A DNA stretch of 37,156 nucleotides from Gallibacterium anatis DSM 16844 = F 149 (GCF_000379785.1 NZ_KB903680.1:1-37156), one strand, 5' to 3'; shown: positions 16,205 to 26,486, numbered from the stretch's first letter. The notes: a model not told the origin generated them from the sequence alone. Numbers and translations: made by a program.

Positions 16205-17506
16205 ATGTCTTTACGCAACGCTATCGCAACAAGCCCAATGAGCGCATTTCAATGGAGCATTGTTGTTATTGCCGCCATTATGAACCTGCTTGACGGTTTT
16301 GATGTGCTTGCGCTCGCCTTCACTGCTACTGCCATTCGTCAAGAATTTGCTTTGAGCGGTGTTGAGCTGGGTACGCTATTAAGTGCCGGATTATTAGGAA
16401 TGACCGCCGGTTCACTTTTTCTCGCACCAATAGCAGACAAAATTGGACGTAGACCATTATTAATTATTGCGGTTTTATTATCCGCCATCGGGATGTTCGG
16501 CTCCGCCTTTACGCCAAACCAACAATGGTTAGCATTCTGGCGTGTAGTTACCGGCTTGGGCGTAGGCGGCATTTTAGTCGGCACCAACGTTTTGACCAGT
16601 GAATACTCCTCGCAACGTTGGCGTAGTTTAGCTATCAGCATTTATGCCGCCGGATTTGGTGTCGGTGCCGTGTTAGGGGGAATGTTTTCTGTAATGCTAC
16701 AAGCAGAATATGGTTGGCGTTCCGTCTTTTTAGCCGGTGCGGTTCTGACTGCAATCTGTTTAGTCATCGTTATTTTTTGGTTACCTGAATCAATTGATTT
16801 TCTGTTAGTGAAACAACCTAAAAATGCGCTACGAAAACTCAATCGCATTACCGTAAAAATGGGGTTGGGTGATCAATGGCAACTACCTGAAAAAACAGCA
16901 GAAAATCGCACTTCCACTTTGCCGTTTTCGCGTCTGTTGCAGCAAGATTATCGCCGCTCTACACTCCTTTTATGGACAGCATTCTTTACCATTATGTTCA
17001 GCTTCTATTTTATCAGTTCGTGGACACCTGCTTTGTTAAAAGAAGCCGGAATGACTATGGAACAAAGCGTGAGTATCGGGATGATGATCTCTCTCGGCGG
17101 TACGGTCGGCGCACTGTTTTTTGGTTTATTGGCAAGTTATTGGTCGCCTAAAAAAGTATCGGTTATTTTTACTATACTTTCAGCACTGGTGGTTGTCTGT
17201 TTTATTTTATCCAGCTCGATCCTTTGGCTGGCAATGATTCTCGGTATTTTAGTCGGTGCCTTGATCAACGGTTGCATCAGTGGGCTTTACACTTTAAACC
17301 CTAGTGTTTATGCCGCGGAAATTCGTAGCACCGGCGTAGGCACAGCGATCGGTGTCGGACGTATCGGAGCTATTTTAGCACCAACCATCGCCGGCATTCT
17401 GTTAGATCAGGGTTGGGATAAGCAGAGCCTTTATATCGGCGTTGCCATTGTATTATTACTCTCCACGTTGGTGTTAAGCTATCTAAAAACTTACCAAAAA
17501 GATTAA
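16205..17506 (+). CDS. MFS transporter, aromatic acid:H+ symporter (AAHS)-like
   Basis: The 433-residue major facilitator has twelve predicted helices. The first helix carries NLLDGFDVLALAFTA, the acidic DGFD motif typical of the AAHS group (PcaK, BenK), and the loop between helices 2 and 3 carries the MFS signature LAPIADKIGRRPLL. R-W-R-S in QRWRSLAISIYAAGFGVG starts helix 5. Members import benzoate, 4-hydroxybenzoate, gentisate or similar acids, but substrate cannot be assigned. AAGGAAGG precedes the ATG. It stands alone, between a terminator and a hairpin. A link with the FAH hydrolase 15 kb away is only conceivable. Confidence 0.85.
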   Translation: MSLRNAIATSPMSAFQWSIVVIAAIMNLLDGFDVLALAFTATAIRQEFALSGVELGTLLSAGLLGMTAGSLFLAPIADKIGRRPLLIIAVLLSAIGMFGSAFTPNQQWLAFWRVVTGLGVGGILVGTNVLTSEYSSQRWRSLAISIYAAGFGVGAVLGGMFSVMLQAEYGWRSVFLAGAVLTAICLVIVIFWLPESIDFLLVKQPKNALRKLNRITVKMGLGDQWQLPEKTAENRTSTLPFSRLLQQDYRRSTLLLWTAFFTIMFSFYFISSWTPALLKEAGMTMEQSVSIGMMISLGGTVGALFFGLLASYWSPKKVSVIFTILSALVVVCFILSSSILWLAMILGILVGALINGCISGLYTLNPSVYAAEIRSTGVGTAIGVGRIGAILAPTIAGILLDQGWDKQSLYIGVAIVLLLSTLVLSYLKTYQKD

Positions 17507-17513
17507 TGTTTAT

Positions 17514-17535
17514 GATGGCGTGTTGACACGCCATC
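17514..17535 (+). terminator. Hairpin after the MFS gene
   Basis: GATGGCGTG (17514-17522) and CACGCCATC (17527-17535) form a perfect 9-bp stem with a TTGA loop, 7 bp after the stop. No T-run follows, so termination strength is uncertain. Confidence 0.55.
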
Positions 17536-17633
17536 CATAGAAAGCGCAAATATTAGGTTTGATAACTAGCCATTATCAAAATCTTGGTTATACTGATTCC
17601 CTTTCTATTTCTGTTGTCACGATATAAGACTGT

Positions 17634-18329
17634 ATGCAACAAACTAAGCAAAAAATGATGTTACAAGGCTTCAAAGATGCCTTCCCCGTGATGCTCGGTT
17701 TTATCCCTTTCGGTTTTGTTTTAGGCGCTCAAGCCGCTGCACAACATATGAAAGTGTGGCAAGTGCCGTTTATGACCGGTGTAAATTTTGCCGGCGGTTC
17801 GGAATTTGCCGCAGTAGGATTATGGGCTTCACCGCCGCCATTATTGCTAATTGCAATGGCGACTTTATTGATCAATTGTCGCCATATTTTGATGAGCGCC
17901 GCACTTACTCCTTATTTAAAAGGTATTTCCCTACCAAAATCTTTGCTCGTACTATTCTTTATGTGCGATGAGTGTTGGGCATTGGCATTGAATCACATCA
18001 AACAAAACGCGTTGCGCCAGCTCAATCTACATTATTACTTCTGTATGGCATTGTCGCTTTACAGCACTTGGATTATCTCAACGGCAGTTGGTGCTTGGTT
18101 GGGGCCGGTATTAGGTGGTATTAAGCAATACGGTTTTGATATGGCTTTTGTTGCCGTATTTTTGGTGTTGCTCAAAGGAATGTGGGCGGGTTTTCGTCCA
18201 GCGATTGCTTGGTTAGTCAGCCTGTTAGTGGCAGCACTTAGCTATAAATTTATCGATGGCGCTTGGTATGTTTTATTAGGCACCGTCAGCGGTTTAATAG
18301 TTGCTTGGTGGTTGGAGAAACACAAATGA
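17634..18329 (+). CDS. azlC: AzlC-family branched-chain amino acid exporter, large subunit
   Basis: The 231-residue inner-membrane protein (YgaZ-like) pairs with AzlD to export branched-chain amino acids and related compounds. It starts MQQTKQKMMLQGFKDAFPVM and continues with GFIPFGFVLGAQAA, FTGVNFAGGSEFA-type text (here MTGVNFAGGSEFAAVGLW), INCRHILMSAALTPYL and DECWALALNHIK, all family hallmarks. No strong SD precedes 17634; the tandem ATGs at 17655 are an alternative. The stop overlaps the azlD start in an ATGA, so the two subunits are translationally coupled. Confidence 0.9.
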   Translation: MQQTKQKMMLQGFKDAFPVMLGFIPFGFVLGAQAAAQHMKVWQVPFMTGVNFAGGSEFAAVGLWASPPPLLLIAMATLLINCRHILMSAALTPYLKGISLPKSLLVLFFMCDECWALALNHIKQNALRQLNLHYYFCMALSLYSTWIISTAVGAWLGPVLGGIKQYGFDMAFVAVFLVLLKGMWAGFRPAIAWLVSLLVAALSYKFIDGAWYVLLGTVSGLIVAWWLEKHK

Positions 18330-18619
18330 GTTGGGAAGTATTAACCATTCTATCTATGGCGGCGGTAACCTATTCAACCCGGCTGCTCGGTTTCTTTTTA
18401 CTACAAAAGAAACAATTAAGTCCGACAGCAAAAAACTTATTGGCTCAAGTACCAGCGTGCGTACTAATTTCTGTTATTGCACCGGAATTTACTAGCAGTA
18501 ATCCAGCGGACTGGATCGGATTAATCATCACCTTTTTAGCGGCAATCCGTTTTTCATTTTTACCAACTGTTATTATCGGCATTATAGCAACCGGGATTGC
18601 TAGACATTTTCTTGGTTAA
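18326..18619 (+). CDS. azlD: AzlD-family branched-chain amino acid exporter, small subunit
   Basis: A 97-residue membrane protein (YgaH-like) with about three hydrophobic segments. The start ATG at 18326 overlaps the azlC stop (ATGA) and GGAG lies 10 bp upstream inside azlC; the longer frame from 18263 would read into azlC and is rejected. Family features are the N-terminal TYSTRLLGFFLL and the mid-protein VPACVLISVIAPEF. It forms the exporter with AzlC. Confidence 0.88.
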   Translation: MSWEVLTILSMAAVTYSTRLLGFFLLQKKQLSPTAKNLLAQVPACVLISVIAPEFTSSNPADWIGLIITFLAAIRFSFLPTVIIGIIATGIARHFLG

Positions 18620-18697
18620 TTCGGTTCAGCTATTCCGCCAATCGGTGGCAAATGCTAGAATACCGCCAATTTTTTTGTTTTTTAATGGAATTTTATT

Positions 18698-20404
18698 ATG
18701 CGTACTAGTCAATATTTACTTTCAACCTTAAAAGAAACTCCAACTGATGCCGAAGTGGTCAGTCACCAATTAATGCTGCGCGCCGGTATGATCCGTAAAC
18801 TTGCTGCCGGTTTATACACTTGGTTGCCAACCGGTGTTCGCGTATTGAAAAAAGTGGAAAATATTGTGCGTGAAGAGATGAATAAAAGCGGTGCTATTGA
18901 AGTAATAATGCCGGTAGTTCAACCAGCTGATCTCTGGCAGGAATCTCATCGTTGGGAGCAATACGGCCCTGAATTACTCCGCTTTACCGATCGTGGCGAC
19001 CGCCCGTTCGTGCTTGGCCCGACTCACGAAGAGGTCATCACCGATTTGGCTCGTCGTGAATTATCTTCTTACAAACAGTTGCCGATCAATCTTTATCAAA
19101 TTCAAACTAAATTCCGTGATGAAGTCCGCCCACGTTTCGGGGTAATGCGTTCTCGCGAATTTATTATGAAAGATGGTTACTCTTTCCACTTGGATAAGGA
19201 AAGTCTACAACAGACTTATGATGTAATGCATCAAACTTATTGTAATATTTTCAATCGTTTAGGTTTGGATTTCCGTCCGGTTCAAGCGGATAACGGTTCT
19301 ATCGGCGGTAACGGTTCGCACGAATTCCAAGTGTTGGCAGATAGCGGTGAAGATGACATCGTCTTCTCTACCGAATCTGATTACGCGGCAAATATTGAAA
19401 TGGCGGAAGCGGTTGCATTGGGCGAACGCCAAGCAGCAACAGAAGAATTTCGTATCGTTGATACTCCGAATGCTAAAACCATCGCCACATTGGTAGAACA
19501 ATTTAATTTACCGATTGAAAAAACCGTCAAAACCTTGATTGTAAAAGGGGCGGAAGAGGGTAAATTGGTTGCTTTATTAGTGCGTGGCGATCACGAATTA
19601 AATGAAGTTAAAGCAGAAAAATTACCGCAAGTGGCATCCCCATTAACTTTTGCCACTGAAGAAGAGATTCGTGCGGCTGTCGGTGCCGGTCCGGGTTCAT
19701 TAGGGCCACTTAATCTGCCATTGGAAATTGTCATTGATCGTACCGTTGCCAATATGAGCGATTTCGGTGCCGGTGCCAATATTGATGGCAAACACTATTT
19801 TGGTATTAACTGGGATCGTGATTTGCCAACGCCACAAATTGCCGATATCCGCAATGTAGTAGAAGGCGATCCAAGCCCTTGTGGTAAAGGAACCTTGTTA
19901 ATTAAACGTGGTATTGAAGTTGGCCATATTTTCCAACTTGGTAAAAAATATTCTGAAGCAATGAAAGCTACTGTACAAGGCGAAGACGGCAAACCACAAA
20001 CAATGATGATGGGCTGTTACGGTATTGGTATTACTCGTGTGGTGGCAGCCGCAATTGAGCAAAGTCACGATGAACGAGGCATTATTTGGAGCGATACGCT
20101 TGCCCCATTCCAAGTGGCAATTGTGCCAATGAATATGCACAAATCAGCCGCTGTACAACAATATGCGGAAGAACTTTATCAAACATTGTTAGCACAGGGC
20201 GTTGAAGTCTTATTTGATGATCGCAAAGAGCGTCCGGGCGTAATGTTTGCCGATATGGAATTAATCGGCATTCCGCATATGATCGTGATCGGTGAGAAGA
20301 ACCTTGAAAAAGGCGAAATTGAGTATAAATCTCGCCGCAGCGGTGAAAAACAGATGGTTGATAAACAACAACTTGTTAAATTTATTTTAGAAAAATTGCA
20401 ATAA
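18698..20404 (+). CDS. proS: Prolyl-tRNA synthetase
   Basis: The 568-residue class II aminoacyl-tRNA synthetase charges tRNA-Pro. The N-terminus [15 protein letters not shown] and [20 protein letters not shown] lead to motif 1, [10 protein letters not shown] and [21 protein letters not shown] contain motif 2, and [20 protein letters not shown] contains motif 3. Between motifs 2 and 3 (about 230-390) lies the YbaK-type editing insertion that clears Ala-tRNA-Pro, with NPTIKT-like and [11 protein letters not shown] text. The C-terminal anticodon-binding domain ends in [16 protein letters not shown]. Length fits the bacterial form. Followed by a perfect-palindrome terminator. Confidence 0.97.
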   Translation: MRTSQYLLSTLKETPTDAEVVSHQLMLRAGMIRKLAAGLYTWLPTGVRVLKKVENIVREEMNKSGAIEVIMPVVQPADLWQESHRWEQYGPELLRFTDRGDRPFVLGPTHEEVITDLARRELSSYKQLPINLYQIQTKFRDEVRPRFGVMRSREFIMKDGYSFHLDKESLQQTYDVMHQTYCNIFNRLGLDFRPVQADNGSIGGNGSHEFQVLADSGEDDIVFSTESDYAANIEMAEAVALGERQAATEEFRIVDTPNAKTIATLVEQFNLPIEKTVKTLIVKGAEEGKLVALLVRGDHELNEVKAEKLPQVASPLTFATEEEIRAAVGAGPGSLGPLNLPLEIVIDRTVANMSDFGAGANIDGKHYFGINWDRDLPTPQIADIRNVVEGDPSPCGKGTLLIKRGIEVGHIFQLGKKYSEAMKATVQGEDGKPQTMMMGCYGIGITRVVAAAIEQSHDERGIIWSDTLAPFQVAIVPMNMHKSAAVQQYAEELYQTLLAQGVEVLFDDRKERPGVMFADMELIGIPHMIVIGEKNLEKGEIEYKSRRSGEKQMVDKQQLVKFILEKLQ

Positions 20405-20424
20405 CGTTACGTTATTTATATGAT

Positions 20425-20457
20425 GGGCTTGGTGATCACCAAGCCCTTTGTCTTTAA
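20425..20457 (+). terminator. Terminator after proS
   Basis: GGGCTTGGT-GATC-ACCAAGCCC (20425-20446) is a perfect palindrome forming a 9-bp stem with a GATC loop, followed by TTTGTCTTT. It is 20 bp past the proS stop. Confidence 0.8.
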
Positions 20458-20500
20458 AGGGAAAATAATAAAAGACACTGATCAATTACAGGAGTAAACA

Positions 20501-20752
20501 ATGTCGAAAATACAACGTTATCGTCAAGCCACAAAAGAAGCCAAAATAACACTGCTGTTAGCTGTTCTTTATGTTATCGGTTGGTGTATCTGTGCTTATT
20601 TGCCTGAAAACAGTGCCGGCCCCTTAGGTTTTCCATTATGGTTTGAATTGGCTTGCATCTATTTGCCGATTCTCTTTATTGTGGTCTGCCACTGGGTGAT
20701 CAAAATTTTCTTTCAAGAAATGCCATTGGATGATGATAAGGAGTCAAAATGA
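20501..20752 (+). CDS. yhdT: YhdT-family small membrane protein (DUF997)
   Basis: This 83-residue protein has two membrane helices (about 17-35 and 47-68) separated by a short loop containing PENSAGPLGFPLWFE, where the conserved GxPxWFE-type segment ends in the second helix. SD AGGAG precedes the ATG. Its stop overlaps the panF start by 4 bp, and yhdT-panF-prmA is also the order in enterics. Function unknown; probably an accessory of the pantothenate symporter. Confidence 0.9.
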   Translation: MSKIQRYRQATKEAKITLLLAVLYVIGWCICAYLPENSAGPLGFPLWFELACIYLPILFIVVCHWVIKIFFQEMPLDDDKESK

Positions 20753-22200
20753 ATCTTGGTGTTATTTTCCCGCTTGTCATTTATTTAGCCTTTATTTTTG
20801 GTGCCGCATTGTATGCTTACAGCAAACGGCATCAAGGTGATTTTCTGACCGAATATTATGTCGGTAACCGCTCGATGACCGGCTTTGTATTGGCAATGAC
20901 CACCGCAGCAACTTACGCCAGCGCCAGCTCTTTTGTCGGTGGCCCCGGTGCAGCTTATAAATTCGGCTTGGGCTGGGTATTGCTGGCAATGATTCAAGTG
21001 CCGGTTGTGTGGTTGGCATTAGGTACGCTCGGCAAAAAATTTGCCATGTTATCTCGCGAAACCAATGCGCTCACCATTAATGACGTGCTCTTTTATCGCT
21101 ACAAAAATAAATATTTAGTCTGGATCGCCTGTTTCGCATTGTTGATTGCTTTTTTTGCAGCAATGACGGTGCAATTTATCGGCGGCGCACGTTTATTGGA
21201 AACCACTATCGGCTTAACTTATACGCAGGCATTATTGATTTTCGCCATTACCGTCGGGTTATATACCTTTATCGGCGGTTTTCGTGCCGTAGTGTTAACC
21301 GACACTATTCAAGGCACGGTGATGATTCTCGGCACTGTCATTCTGTTATTCGGTGTCATCTATGCCTCCGGCGGTGTTGAGAATGCCATCAACACACTCA
21401 ACGCCATCGATCCGGCACTCGTTTCGCCTTACGGCCCGAACGAAATGTTAAGTTTCTCTTTTATGGCATCATTCTGGGTGTTGGTCTGCTTCGGCGTTAT
21501 CGGATTGCCTCATACCGCCGTGCGTTGTATGTCATATAAAGACAGCAAAGCATTACATCGAGGAATGATTATCGGCACTATTGTGTTATCCATTGTGATG
21601 TTCGGAATGCACCTCGCCGGCGCATTAGGACGCGCGGTTATTCCTGATTTAACCATTCCCGATCAAGTCATTCCAGCTTTAATGGTCAAAGTGTTGCCGC
21701 CGATTATCGCCGGCATTTTCCTCGCCGCACCAATGTCTGCAATTATGTCGACCATCGATGCGCAACTTATTCAATCCTCCTCTATTTTTGTGAAGGATCT
21801 TTACCTTTCCGCCAAACCGGAAGCTGCCAAAAATCAGAAAAAAATCAGCCGGTTCTCCACTTTATTAACGCTGACCTTAAGTGCATTATTGGTGCTCGCC
21901 GCACTAAATCCGCCGGATATGATTATTTGGCTCAATTTATTTGCGTTCGGCGGTTTGGAAGCTGCCTTTTTATGGGTTATCATTCTCGGGCTTTATTGGG
22001 ATAAAGCCAATGCTTACGGCGCAATCGCCTCAATGCTCACCGGCATTGGCGTTTATATTGGCTTTACTACCGCTGCGATCAAACCGTTCGGATTACACGC
22101 CATCGTGCCTTCACTTGCATTGGGTTTAATCGCTTTTTTAATTGCAAACAAATTTGGTGAAAAACAGATAAAGGATAATTATGGCTTGGCTACAAATTAG
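20749..22200 (+). CDS. panF: Sodium/pantothenate symporter
   Basis: The 483-residue member of the sodium:solute symporter family imports pantothenate, the coenzyme A precursor. The first periplasm-facing segment carries [20 protein letters not shown], followed by [16 protein letters not shown], which contains sodium-site residues, and [16 protein letters not shown] and [34 protein letters not shown] is the conserved segment of helix 8. About thirteen helices are visible. Coupled to yhdT by ATGA overlap; its last 20 bp overlap prmA. Confidence 0.95.
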   Translation: MNLGVIFPLVIYLAFIFGAALYAYSKRHQGDFLTEYYVGNRSMTGFVLAMTTAATYASASSFVGGPGAAYKFGLGWVLLAMIQVPVVWLALGTLGKKFAMLSRETNALTINDVLFYRYKNKYLVWIACFALLIAFFAAMTVQFIGGARLLETTIGLTYTQALLIFAITVGLYTFIGGFRAVVLTDTIQGTVMILGTVILLFGVIYASGGVENAINTLNAIDPALVSPYGPNEMLSFSFMASFWVLVCFGVIGLPHTAVRCMSYKDSKALHRGMIIGTIVLSIVMFGMHLAGALGRAVIPDLTIPDQVIPALMVKVLPPIIAGIFLAAPMSAIMSTIDAQLIQSSSIFVKDLYLSAKPEAAKNQKKISRFSTLLTLTLSALLVLAALNPPDMIIWLNLFAFGGLEAAFLWVIILGLYWDKANAYGAIASMLTGIGVYIGFTTAAIKPFGLHAIVPSLALGLIAFLIANKFGEKQIKDNYGLATN

Positions 22201-23062
22201 ATTAAACAGCACAAATGAACTGGCGGAACAACTTAGCGATTGTTTAGAAGAGTTAGGGGCAGTTTCCGTCACTTTTATGGACAGCAAGGATACACCGATT
22301 TTTGAACCTTTGCCCGGCGAAACTCGCCTTTGGGGAAATACCGATGTAATGGCATTGTTCGATGCGGAAACCGATATGCAAGCGATTGTTGCAGCCTTGC
22401 GTGAACAGGGGCAAATTCACGAGCAAAGTGCCTACAAAATTGAGCAAATCGAAGACAAAGATTGGGAACGTGAGTGGATGGATAATTTCCATCCGCTTAA
22501 ATTTGGCAAAAGATTATGGATCTGTCCAAGCTGGCGCGAAATTCCTGATCCGACCGCAGTAAATGTGATGTTAGATCCGGGTCTTGCTTTCGGTACCGGC
22601 ACCCACCCGACAACTGCGCTCTGTTTAGAATGGCTTGATTCCCTTGATTTACAAGATAAAACCGTGATTGACTTCGGTTGTGGTTCCGGCATTCTCGCGA
22701 TTGCCGCCCTAAAATTAGGTGCAAAAAATGCGATCGGGATTGATATTGATCCACAAGCGATCCAAGCCAGTCGTGAAAATGCCAAACGTAACGGTGTCGA
22801 AGATCGTTTACAGCTCTACCTTTCTGCCGATACACCGAACGATCTTAAAGCGGATGTCGTGGTTGCCAATATTTTAGCCGGACCATTAAAAGAGCTTGCA
22901 CCTATCATCTCATCTTTAGTGATCACTCAAGGGAAACTTGGGCTTTCCGGCGTGTTATTCACACAAAGTGAGGCTGTCGCCGCCGCTTATGCCGATCAAT
23001 TTGAACTCGATCCGGTAGCGGAGCGTGAAGAGTGGTGTCGAATCACCGGCAACAAAAAGTAA
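22181..23062 (+). CDS. prmA: Ribosomal protein L11 methyltransferase
   Basis: The 293-residue SAM-dependent enzyme trimethylates ribosomal protein L11. It has the N-terminal L11-binding domain starting [20 protein letters not shown] and the linker [20 protein letters not shown], then the methyltransferase domain with [14 protein letters not shown], motif [30 protein letters not shown] and motif [14 protein letters not shown]. All catalytic signatures look intact. It starts inside panF (20-bp overlap), with AAGGA within the panF end as SD. Confidence 0.96.
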   Translation: MAWLQIRLNSTNELAEQLSDCLEELGAVSVTFMDSKDTPIFEPLPGETRLWGNTDVMALFDAETDMQAIVAALREQGQIHEQSAYKIEQIEDKDWEREWMDNFHPLKFGKRLWICPSWREIPDPTAVNVMLDPGLAFGTGTHPTTALCLEWLDSLDLQDKTVIDFGCGSGILAIAALKLGAKNAIGIDIDPQAIQASRENAKRNGVEDRLQLYLSADTPNDLKADVVVANILAGPLKELAPIISSLVITQGKLGLSGVLFTQSEAVAAAYADQFELDPVAEREEWCRITGNKK

Positions 23063-23109
23063 CCAATTTTTATAACCTTTAGTTATAAAAAAATACAATC
23101 AGCTATTTT

Positions 23110-23149
23110 AACTCTTTGGATAGTCACGTTAGACTGCTCAAAGAGTTTT
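23110..23149 (+). terminator. Two-tier hairpin between prmA and the binding-protein gene
   Basis: AACTCTTTG (23110-23118) pairs with CAAAGAGTT (23139-23147), and inside it AGTC pairs with GACT. TTTT follows. It reads as the prmA terminator, but it ends only 23 bp before the next start, so it may also act in that gene's leader. Confidence 0.6.
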
Positions 23150-23172
23150 AAAACATTTTAAGGAAAATAGTG

Positions 23173-23985
23173 ATGAAAACGATTAAACAATACTTAAAAA
23201 CCACATTTTTAGTCACCTTAGGTTTTGCTTTAGCGCAATCCGCATTTGCATTAAGCAACGAAGAAGCGGCTGCCGATTTAGCCAAACGAGTCAATGATAA
23301 AGGCACAATCGTGGTCGGTACCGAAGGTACCTATCCTCCATTTACTTACCACGATGAATCAGGAAAATTAACCGGCTATGATGTTGAATTAACTCGCTTA
23401 GTAGCAAACGAACTTGGAGTTAAAGTCGAGTTTAAAGAAACCCAATGGGATGCAATGCTTTCCGGTTTAAACAACCACCGTTTTGATTTGGTTGCCAATC
23501 AGGTTGCATTAACCACACCTGAACGCCGTGCGAAATATGACAAATCACTTGCGTACAGTTACTCAGGTGCGGTGGCAGTAGCTCGCAAAGGTGATCAACG
23601 CATTAAAGAGTGGGCGGATCTTAAAGGCTTAAAATCAGCACAATCTTTTACCAGCAACTATGGTGAATTAGCCACCAAAAACGGTGCGGAAATTGTCGGA
23701 GTTGACGGTTTGGCTCAAGCATTACAATTAGTGTTACAGAATCGTGCCGATGTGACTTTAAATGACCGTTTAGCGGTATTGGATTTCTTACACAAACATC
23801 CGAATGCTAATCTTGAAATTATTCTCCGCGATAAAAACCAACTCGGTTCAGGTTTTATCTTTAACAAAGGTAATGCTGCCGTGATTGAGAAAGTAAATGC
23901 CGCCATTGAAAAATTGAAAAAAGAGGGCAAATTGAAACAGCTTTCAGAACAATTTTTCGGTGAGGATGTTTCTACTATTCAGTAA
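23173..23985 (+). CDS. Amino-acid ABC transporter substrate-binding protein (cystine/polar amino acid type)
   Basis: A 270-residue family 3 periplasmic binding protein. ATG 23173 follows AAGGAAAATAGTG; GTG 23170 is the less likely alternative. The signal peptide runs to about residue 25 (LAQSAFA). The mature protein has GTIVVGTEGTYPPFTYHD, GKLTGYDVELTRLVANELG, KFDLV-like text (HRFDLVANQVALTTPERRAK) and the C-terminal INAAIEKLKKEGKLKQLSEQ-type helix. It resembles H. influenzae HI1080 and TcyJ/FliY cystine receptors. No ABC permease or ATPase gene adjoins it, unlike the usual three-gene cluster, so it must share a transporter encoded elsewhere. Confidence 0.88.
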   Translation: MKTIKQYLKTTFLVTLGFALAQSAFALSNEEAAADLAKRVNDKGTIVVGTEGTYPPFTYHDESGKLTGYDVELTRLVANELGVKVEFKETQWDAMLSGLNNHRFDLVANQVALTTPERRAKYDKSLAYSYSGAVAVARKGDQRIKEWADLKGLKSAQSFTSNYGELATKNGAEIVGVDGLAQALQLVLQNRADVTLNDRLAVLDFLHKHPNANLEIILRDKNQLGSGFIFNKGNAAVIEKVNAAIEKLKKEGKLKQLSEQFFGEDVSTIQ

Positions 23986-24021
23986 AAAACCTGTTATCAA
24001 AACACCTTGAATAATAGACTG

Positions 24022-24057
24022 CCCCTATAGATTAAAGCGCTATAGGGGTAATTTTTT
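24022..24057 (+). terminator. Rho-independent terminator after the binding-protein gene
   Basis: CCCCTATAG (24022-24030) pairs perfectly with CTATAGGGG (24040-24048), followed by TAATTTTTT. Strong intrinsic terminator. Confidence 0.85.
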
Positions 24058-24140
24058 ATTGAAAAATCTTTTATATAATCGATATGCAAGCTGCTGCTAT
24101 ACTATTAAACATTGTCTAAGATCTAAGAGTTAGAAATAAA

Positions 24141-24938
24141 ATGTCCACCTTGCTAGCAATTAACATCGCCGAACTTTATCAACACCATTTGCAACAAAGC
24201 GGTAACCATTCGCTCTCACCGCAGAAATGGGATAACAAAGCACAAAAAATGGCGCAACATTTAATCGAAAAACGCAGTCATTATACAGAAACGCTGTTAA
24301 GTGCAATCAATGCACAACCTGATGAAACCGTATTGGATATCGGTTGTGGGCCGGGAACATTAGCTCTACCACTGGCGCAACAATGCAAACAGGTTTATGC
24401 GTTGGATTATAGCAAAGGAATGTTGGATGTTTTGACACAATATCAGCAACGGCTAAACCTTGATAATATTACGCCGCTACACTGTTCGTGGGAACAAGAT
24501 TGGCAAAATGTTCCGCAGGCGGATATTGTGGTCGCCTCTCGCTCGACAATGGTGCAAAACCTTGATGATGCCATTGATAAAATCACAGCTAAAGCACGTA
24601 AACGCGTCTATTTAACCGCTATCACCCAACCAAGTTTCCTTGATGCAGACATTTTCGCAGCCCTTAACCACCAACCGCAAGGTTTCCCAACCTATATCTA
24701 TTGGCTGAATCGTTTATACCAACGTGGCATTCAAGCCGAATTACGTTTTATCAATGCGGATCTTTCCAATTATCAAGGCGACTATGTTGAATTTCTCAAA
24801 TCGGTCGAATTCACTCTAGGCTCACTAAACACTGAAGAAAAACAATGCTTAGAAAACTTTTATAATGAAAGAAAAATCAAACAAATCCCAATTAAACACG
24901 GGCAGCCAAAATGGGCGTTAATCTGGTGGCAGTGTTAA
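24141..24938 (+). CDS. Class I SAM-dependent methyltransferase
   Basis: This 265-residue protein has a Rossmann methyltransferase core with motif I TVLDIGCGPGTLALPLAQQC (about 79-98), motif II VYALDYSKGMLDVL and a motif IV-like ADIVVASRSTMVQNLDDA. The ending PIKHGQPKWALIWWQC is distinctive. The N-terminal about 60 residues are helical. Substrate cannot be predicted: the motif after strand 4 is not NPPY or DPPY, so DNA or RNA adenine methylation is unlikely, and a small molecule or tRNA base remains possible. Monocistronic after a strong terminator. Confidence 0.8.
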   Translation: MSTLLAINIAELYQHHLQQSGNHSLSPQKWDNKAQKMAQHLIEKRSHYTETLLSAINAQPDETVLDIGCGPGTLALPLAQQCKQVYALDYSKGMLDVLTQYQQRLNLDNITPLHCSWEQDWQNVPQADIVVASRSTMVQNLDDAIDKITAKARKRVYLTAITQPSFLDADIFAALNHQPQGFPTYIYWLNRLYQRGIQAELRFINADLSNYQGDYVEFLKSVEFTLGSLNTEEKQCLENFYNERKIKQIPIKHGQPKWALIWWQC

Positions 24939-25096
24939 TTATTTTTGACGCCTTCGCTGACACGATTTTGCTCAATGATTACAGAAGCAACATCGTCACC
25001 AATCAATTTATGCGGTACAATTTCCGACAACGTCGATTTTACTGAATAGTGCAAACTGTCGTGCGTAATTGCTTCGCAATTCGCCTTAAACGAACA
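24935..25096 (-). other. Open minus-strand tail without start codon, possible gene remnant
   Basis: This gap between the methyltransferase and yihY holds a 53-codon open frame on the minus strand ending at TAA 24935-24937, with a TGA closing it upstream at 25097-25099. It has no ATG or GTG. The product (…KSTLSEIVPHKLIGDD… then VIIEQNRVSEGVKNN) looks protein-like in composition. It may be the C-terminal scrap of a lost gene, or chance. I recognise no family. Confidence 0.25.
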
Positions 25097-25108
25097 TCAA
25101 GGAAAATT

Positions 25109-26038
25109 ATGCAGAAATTCTTACAACACCTTATTCAGCATCTTACTATTTTAATTAAAATTTTTTTATATAAATTCAACCAGAACAAGTTATCGCAAGC
25201 GGCAGGTTATTTAACTTACAGCACAACATTGGCAATAGTGCCATTATTAATGGTAATTTTTGCCTTTTTTGCTGCCTTTCCGGTATTCAACGATGTGGTG
25301 CAAGATTTCCAGCAATTTATCTTTTCCAATTTCGCCCCTTCAGTCAGCCACACGGTCGAACAATACATCACCGTTTTTATTGCTAACACCAAAAAAATGA
25401 GCGGTATCAGTATCATCGGCTTAATCGTGGTGGCGTTGATGCTGATTAAATCGATTGATACCACGCTTAATGATATTTGGTCAAACAGCAAAAAACGCTC
25501 AACACTTTACTCCTTTTCTATCTACTGGATGATTTTGACGTTAGGGCCAATTTTTATCGCCACAAGCATCGGCGTAAGCTCTTATCTCTTTTCCAGCTCA
25601 ATTTTCACCTATAAAACCGGACTACCGTTCGGGCTGAAATTACTTAGCTTCGTGCCGTTTCTTCTCTCTTGGTTGGCTTTCACCTGCATTTATGCCATCG
25701 TGCCGAACACGAAAGTGAATGTAAAACACGCCGCCTGCGGTGCTTTAATTGCAGCCATTTTTTTCACACTTGGCAAAGCCTGTTTTACTTGGTATATGAA
25801 ATCATTTCCTTCTTATCAGCTGATTTATGGCGCATTAGCCACGCTGCCGATTATGATTTTATGGATACACCTCAGTTGGACATTTATTCTGCTAGGAGCT
25901 CAATTAACAGCGGTATTGGATGATTTGGATAAAATGGCACAATATTATCCTGATCAAGATTTAACTTATATTTATCAGCAAATTACATTAGAAAATCAAC
26001 AGGAAAACTGCAATGATTGCACTGATTCAACGCGTTAA
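25109..26038 (+). CDS. yihY: YihY/BrkB-family inner membrane protein (UPF0761)
   Basis: I choose ATG 25109 (309 aa), preceded by AAGGAAAATT, because the product then begins at the usual N-terminus; the upstream frame from 25049 has no SD. The protein has about six helices. Marks are [20 protein letters not shown]-type text in the first helix (here [19 protein letters not shown]), [33 protein letters not shown] and [18 protein letters not shown]. The family was once mislabelled RNase BN; its function is not settled. Its end overlaps dtd by 26 bp, as in the enteric yihX-yihY-dtd context. Confidence 0.9.
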   Translation: MQKFLQHLIQHLTILIKIFLYKFNQNKLSQAAGYLTYSTTLAIVPLLMVIFAFFAAFPVFNDVVQDFQQFIFSNFAPSVSHTVEQYITVFIANTKKMSGISIIGLIVVALMLIKSIDTTLNDIWSNSKKRSTLYSFSIYWMILTLGPIFIATSIGVSSYLFSSSIFTYKTGLPFGLKLLSFVPFLLSWLAFTCIYAIVPNTKVNVKHAACGALIAAIFFTLGKACFTWYMKSFPSYQLIYGALATLPIMILWIHLSWTFILLGAQLTAVLDDLDKMAQYYPDQDLTYIYQQITLENQQENCNDCTDSTR

Positions 26039-26447
26039 AAATGCAAATGTTAAAGTTAATCAAACTATTATTGGCGAAATCAAGCAAGGTATTCTAGTGC
26101 TGCTTGGTGTAGAACAGGGTGATGATCAAAACAAAGCAGATCGCCTTGCCGAAAAAGTATTGAATTATCGCATTTTCAGCGATGAAAACGGCAAAATGAA
26201 TTTAAATGTACAACAAATTCAGGGCGAATTATTAGTCGTTTCACAATTTACCTTAGCTGCCGACACTAAAAAAGGGTTACGACCAAGTTTCAGCCGATCT
26301 GGCGATCCTGAATCAGCACAAGCACTTTATCACTATTTTGTAGAAAAATGTCGTGAAAATATACCAGTACAAACCGGAAAATTTGCCGCTGATATGCAAG
26401 TATCGTTAATCAATGATGGACCGGTCACATTTTGGTTACAGGTTTAA
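26013..26447 (+). CDS. dtd: D-aminoacyl-tRNA deacylase
   Basis: The 144-residue homodimeric editing enzyme removes D-amino acids, and glycine mischarged on tRNA-Ala, from tRNA. It starts [13 protein letters not shown] and has [30 protein letters not shown], the active-site [17 protein letters not shown] and the C-terminal NDGPVTFWL with the cross-subunit Gly-cisPro motif (GP). AGGAAAACTGC upstream is the SD within yihY. Full length and intact. Confidence 0.96.
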   Translation: MIALIQRVKNANVKVNQTIIGEIKQGILVLLGVEQGDDQNKADRLAEKVLNYRIFSDENGKMNLNVQQIQGELLVVSQFTLAADTKKGLRPSFSRSGDPESAQALYHYFVEKCRENIPVQTGKFAADMQVSLINDGPVTFWLQV

Positions 26448-26486
26448 AATTGACCTTAATGATAACGGATTGACTATTAATCATAA

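Noticed and set aside
22432-22835. Minus-strand open frames of 112-117 residues inside prmA
   Set aside because: Antisense to the conserved PrmA core with no family features.
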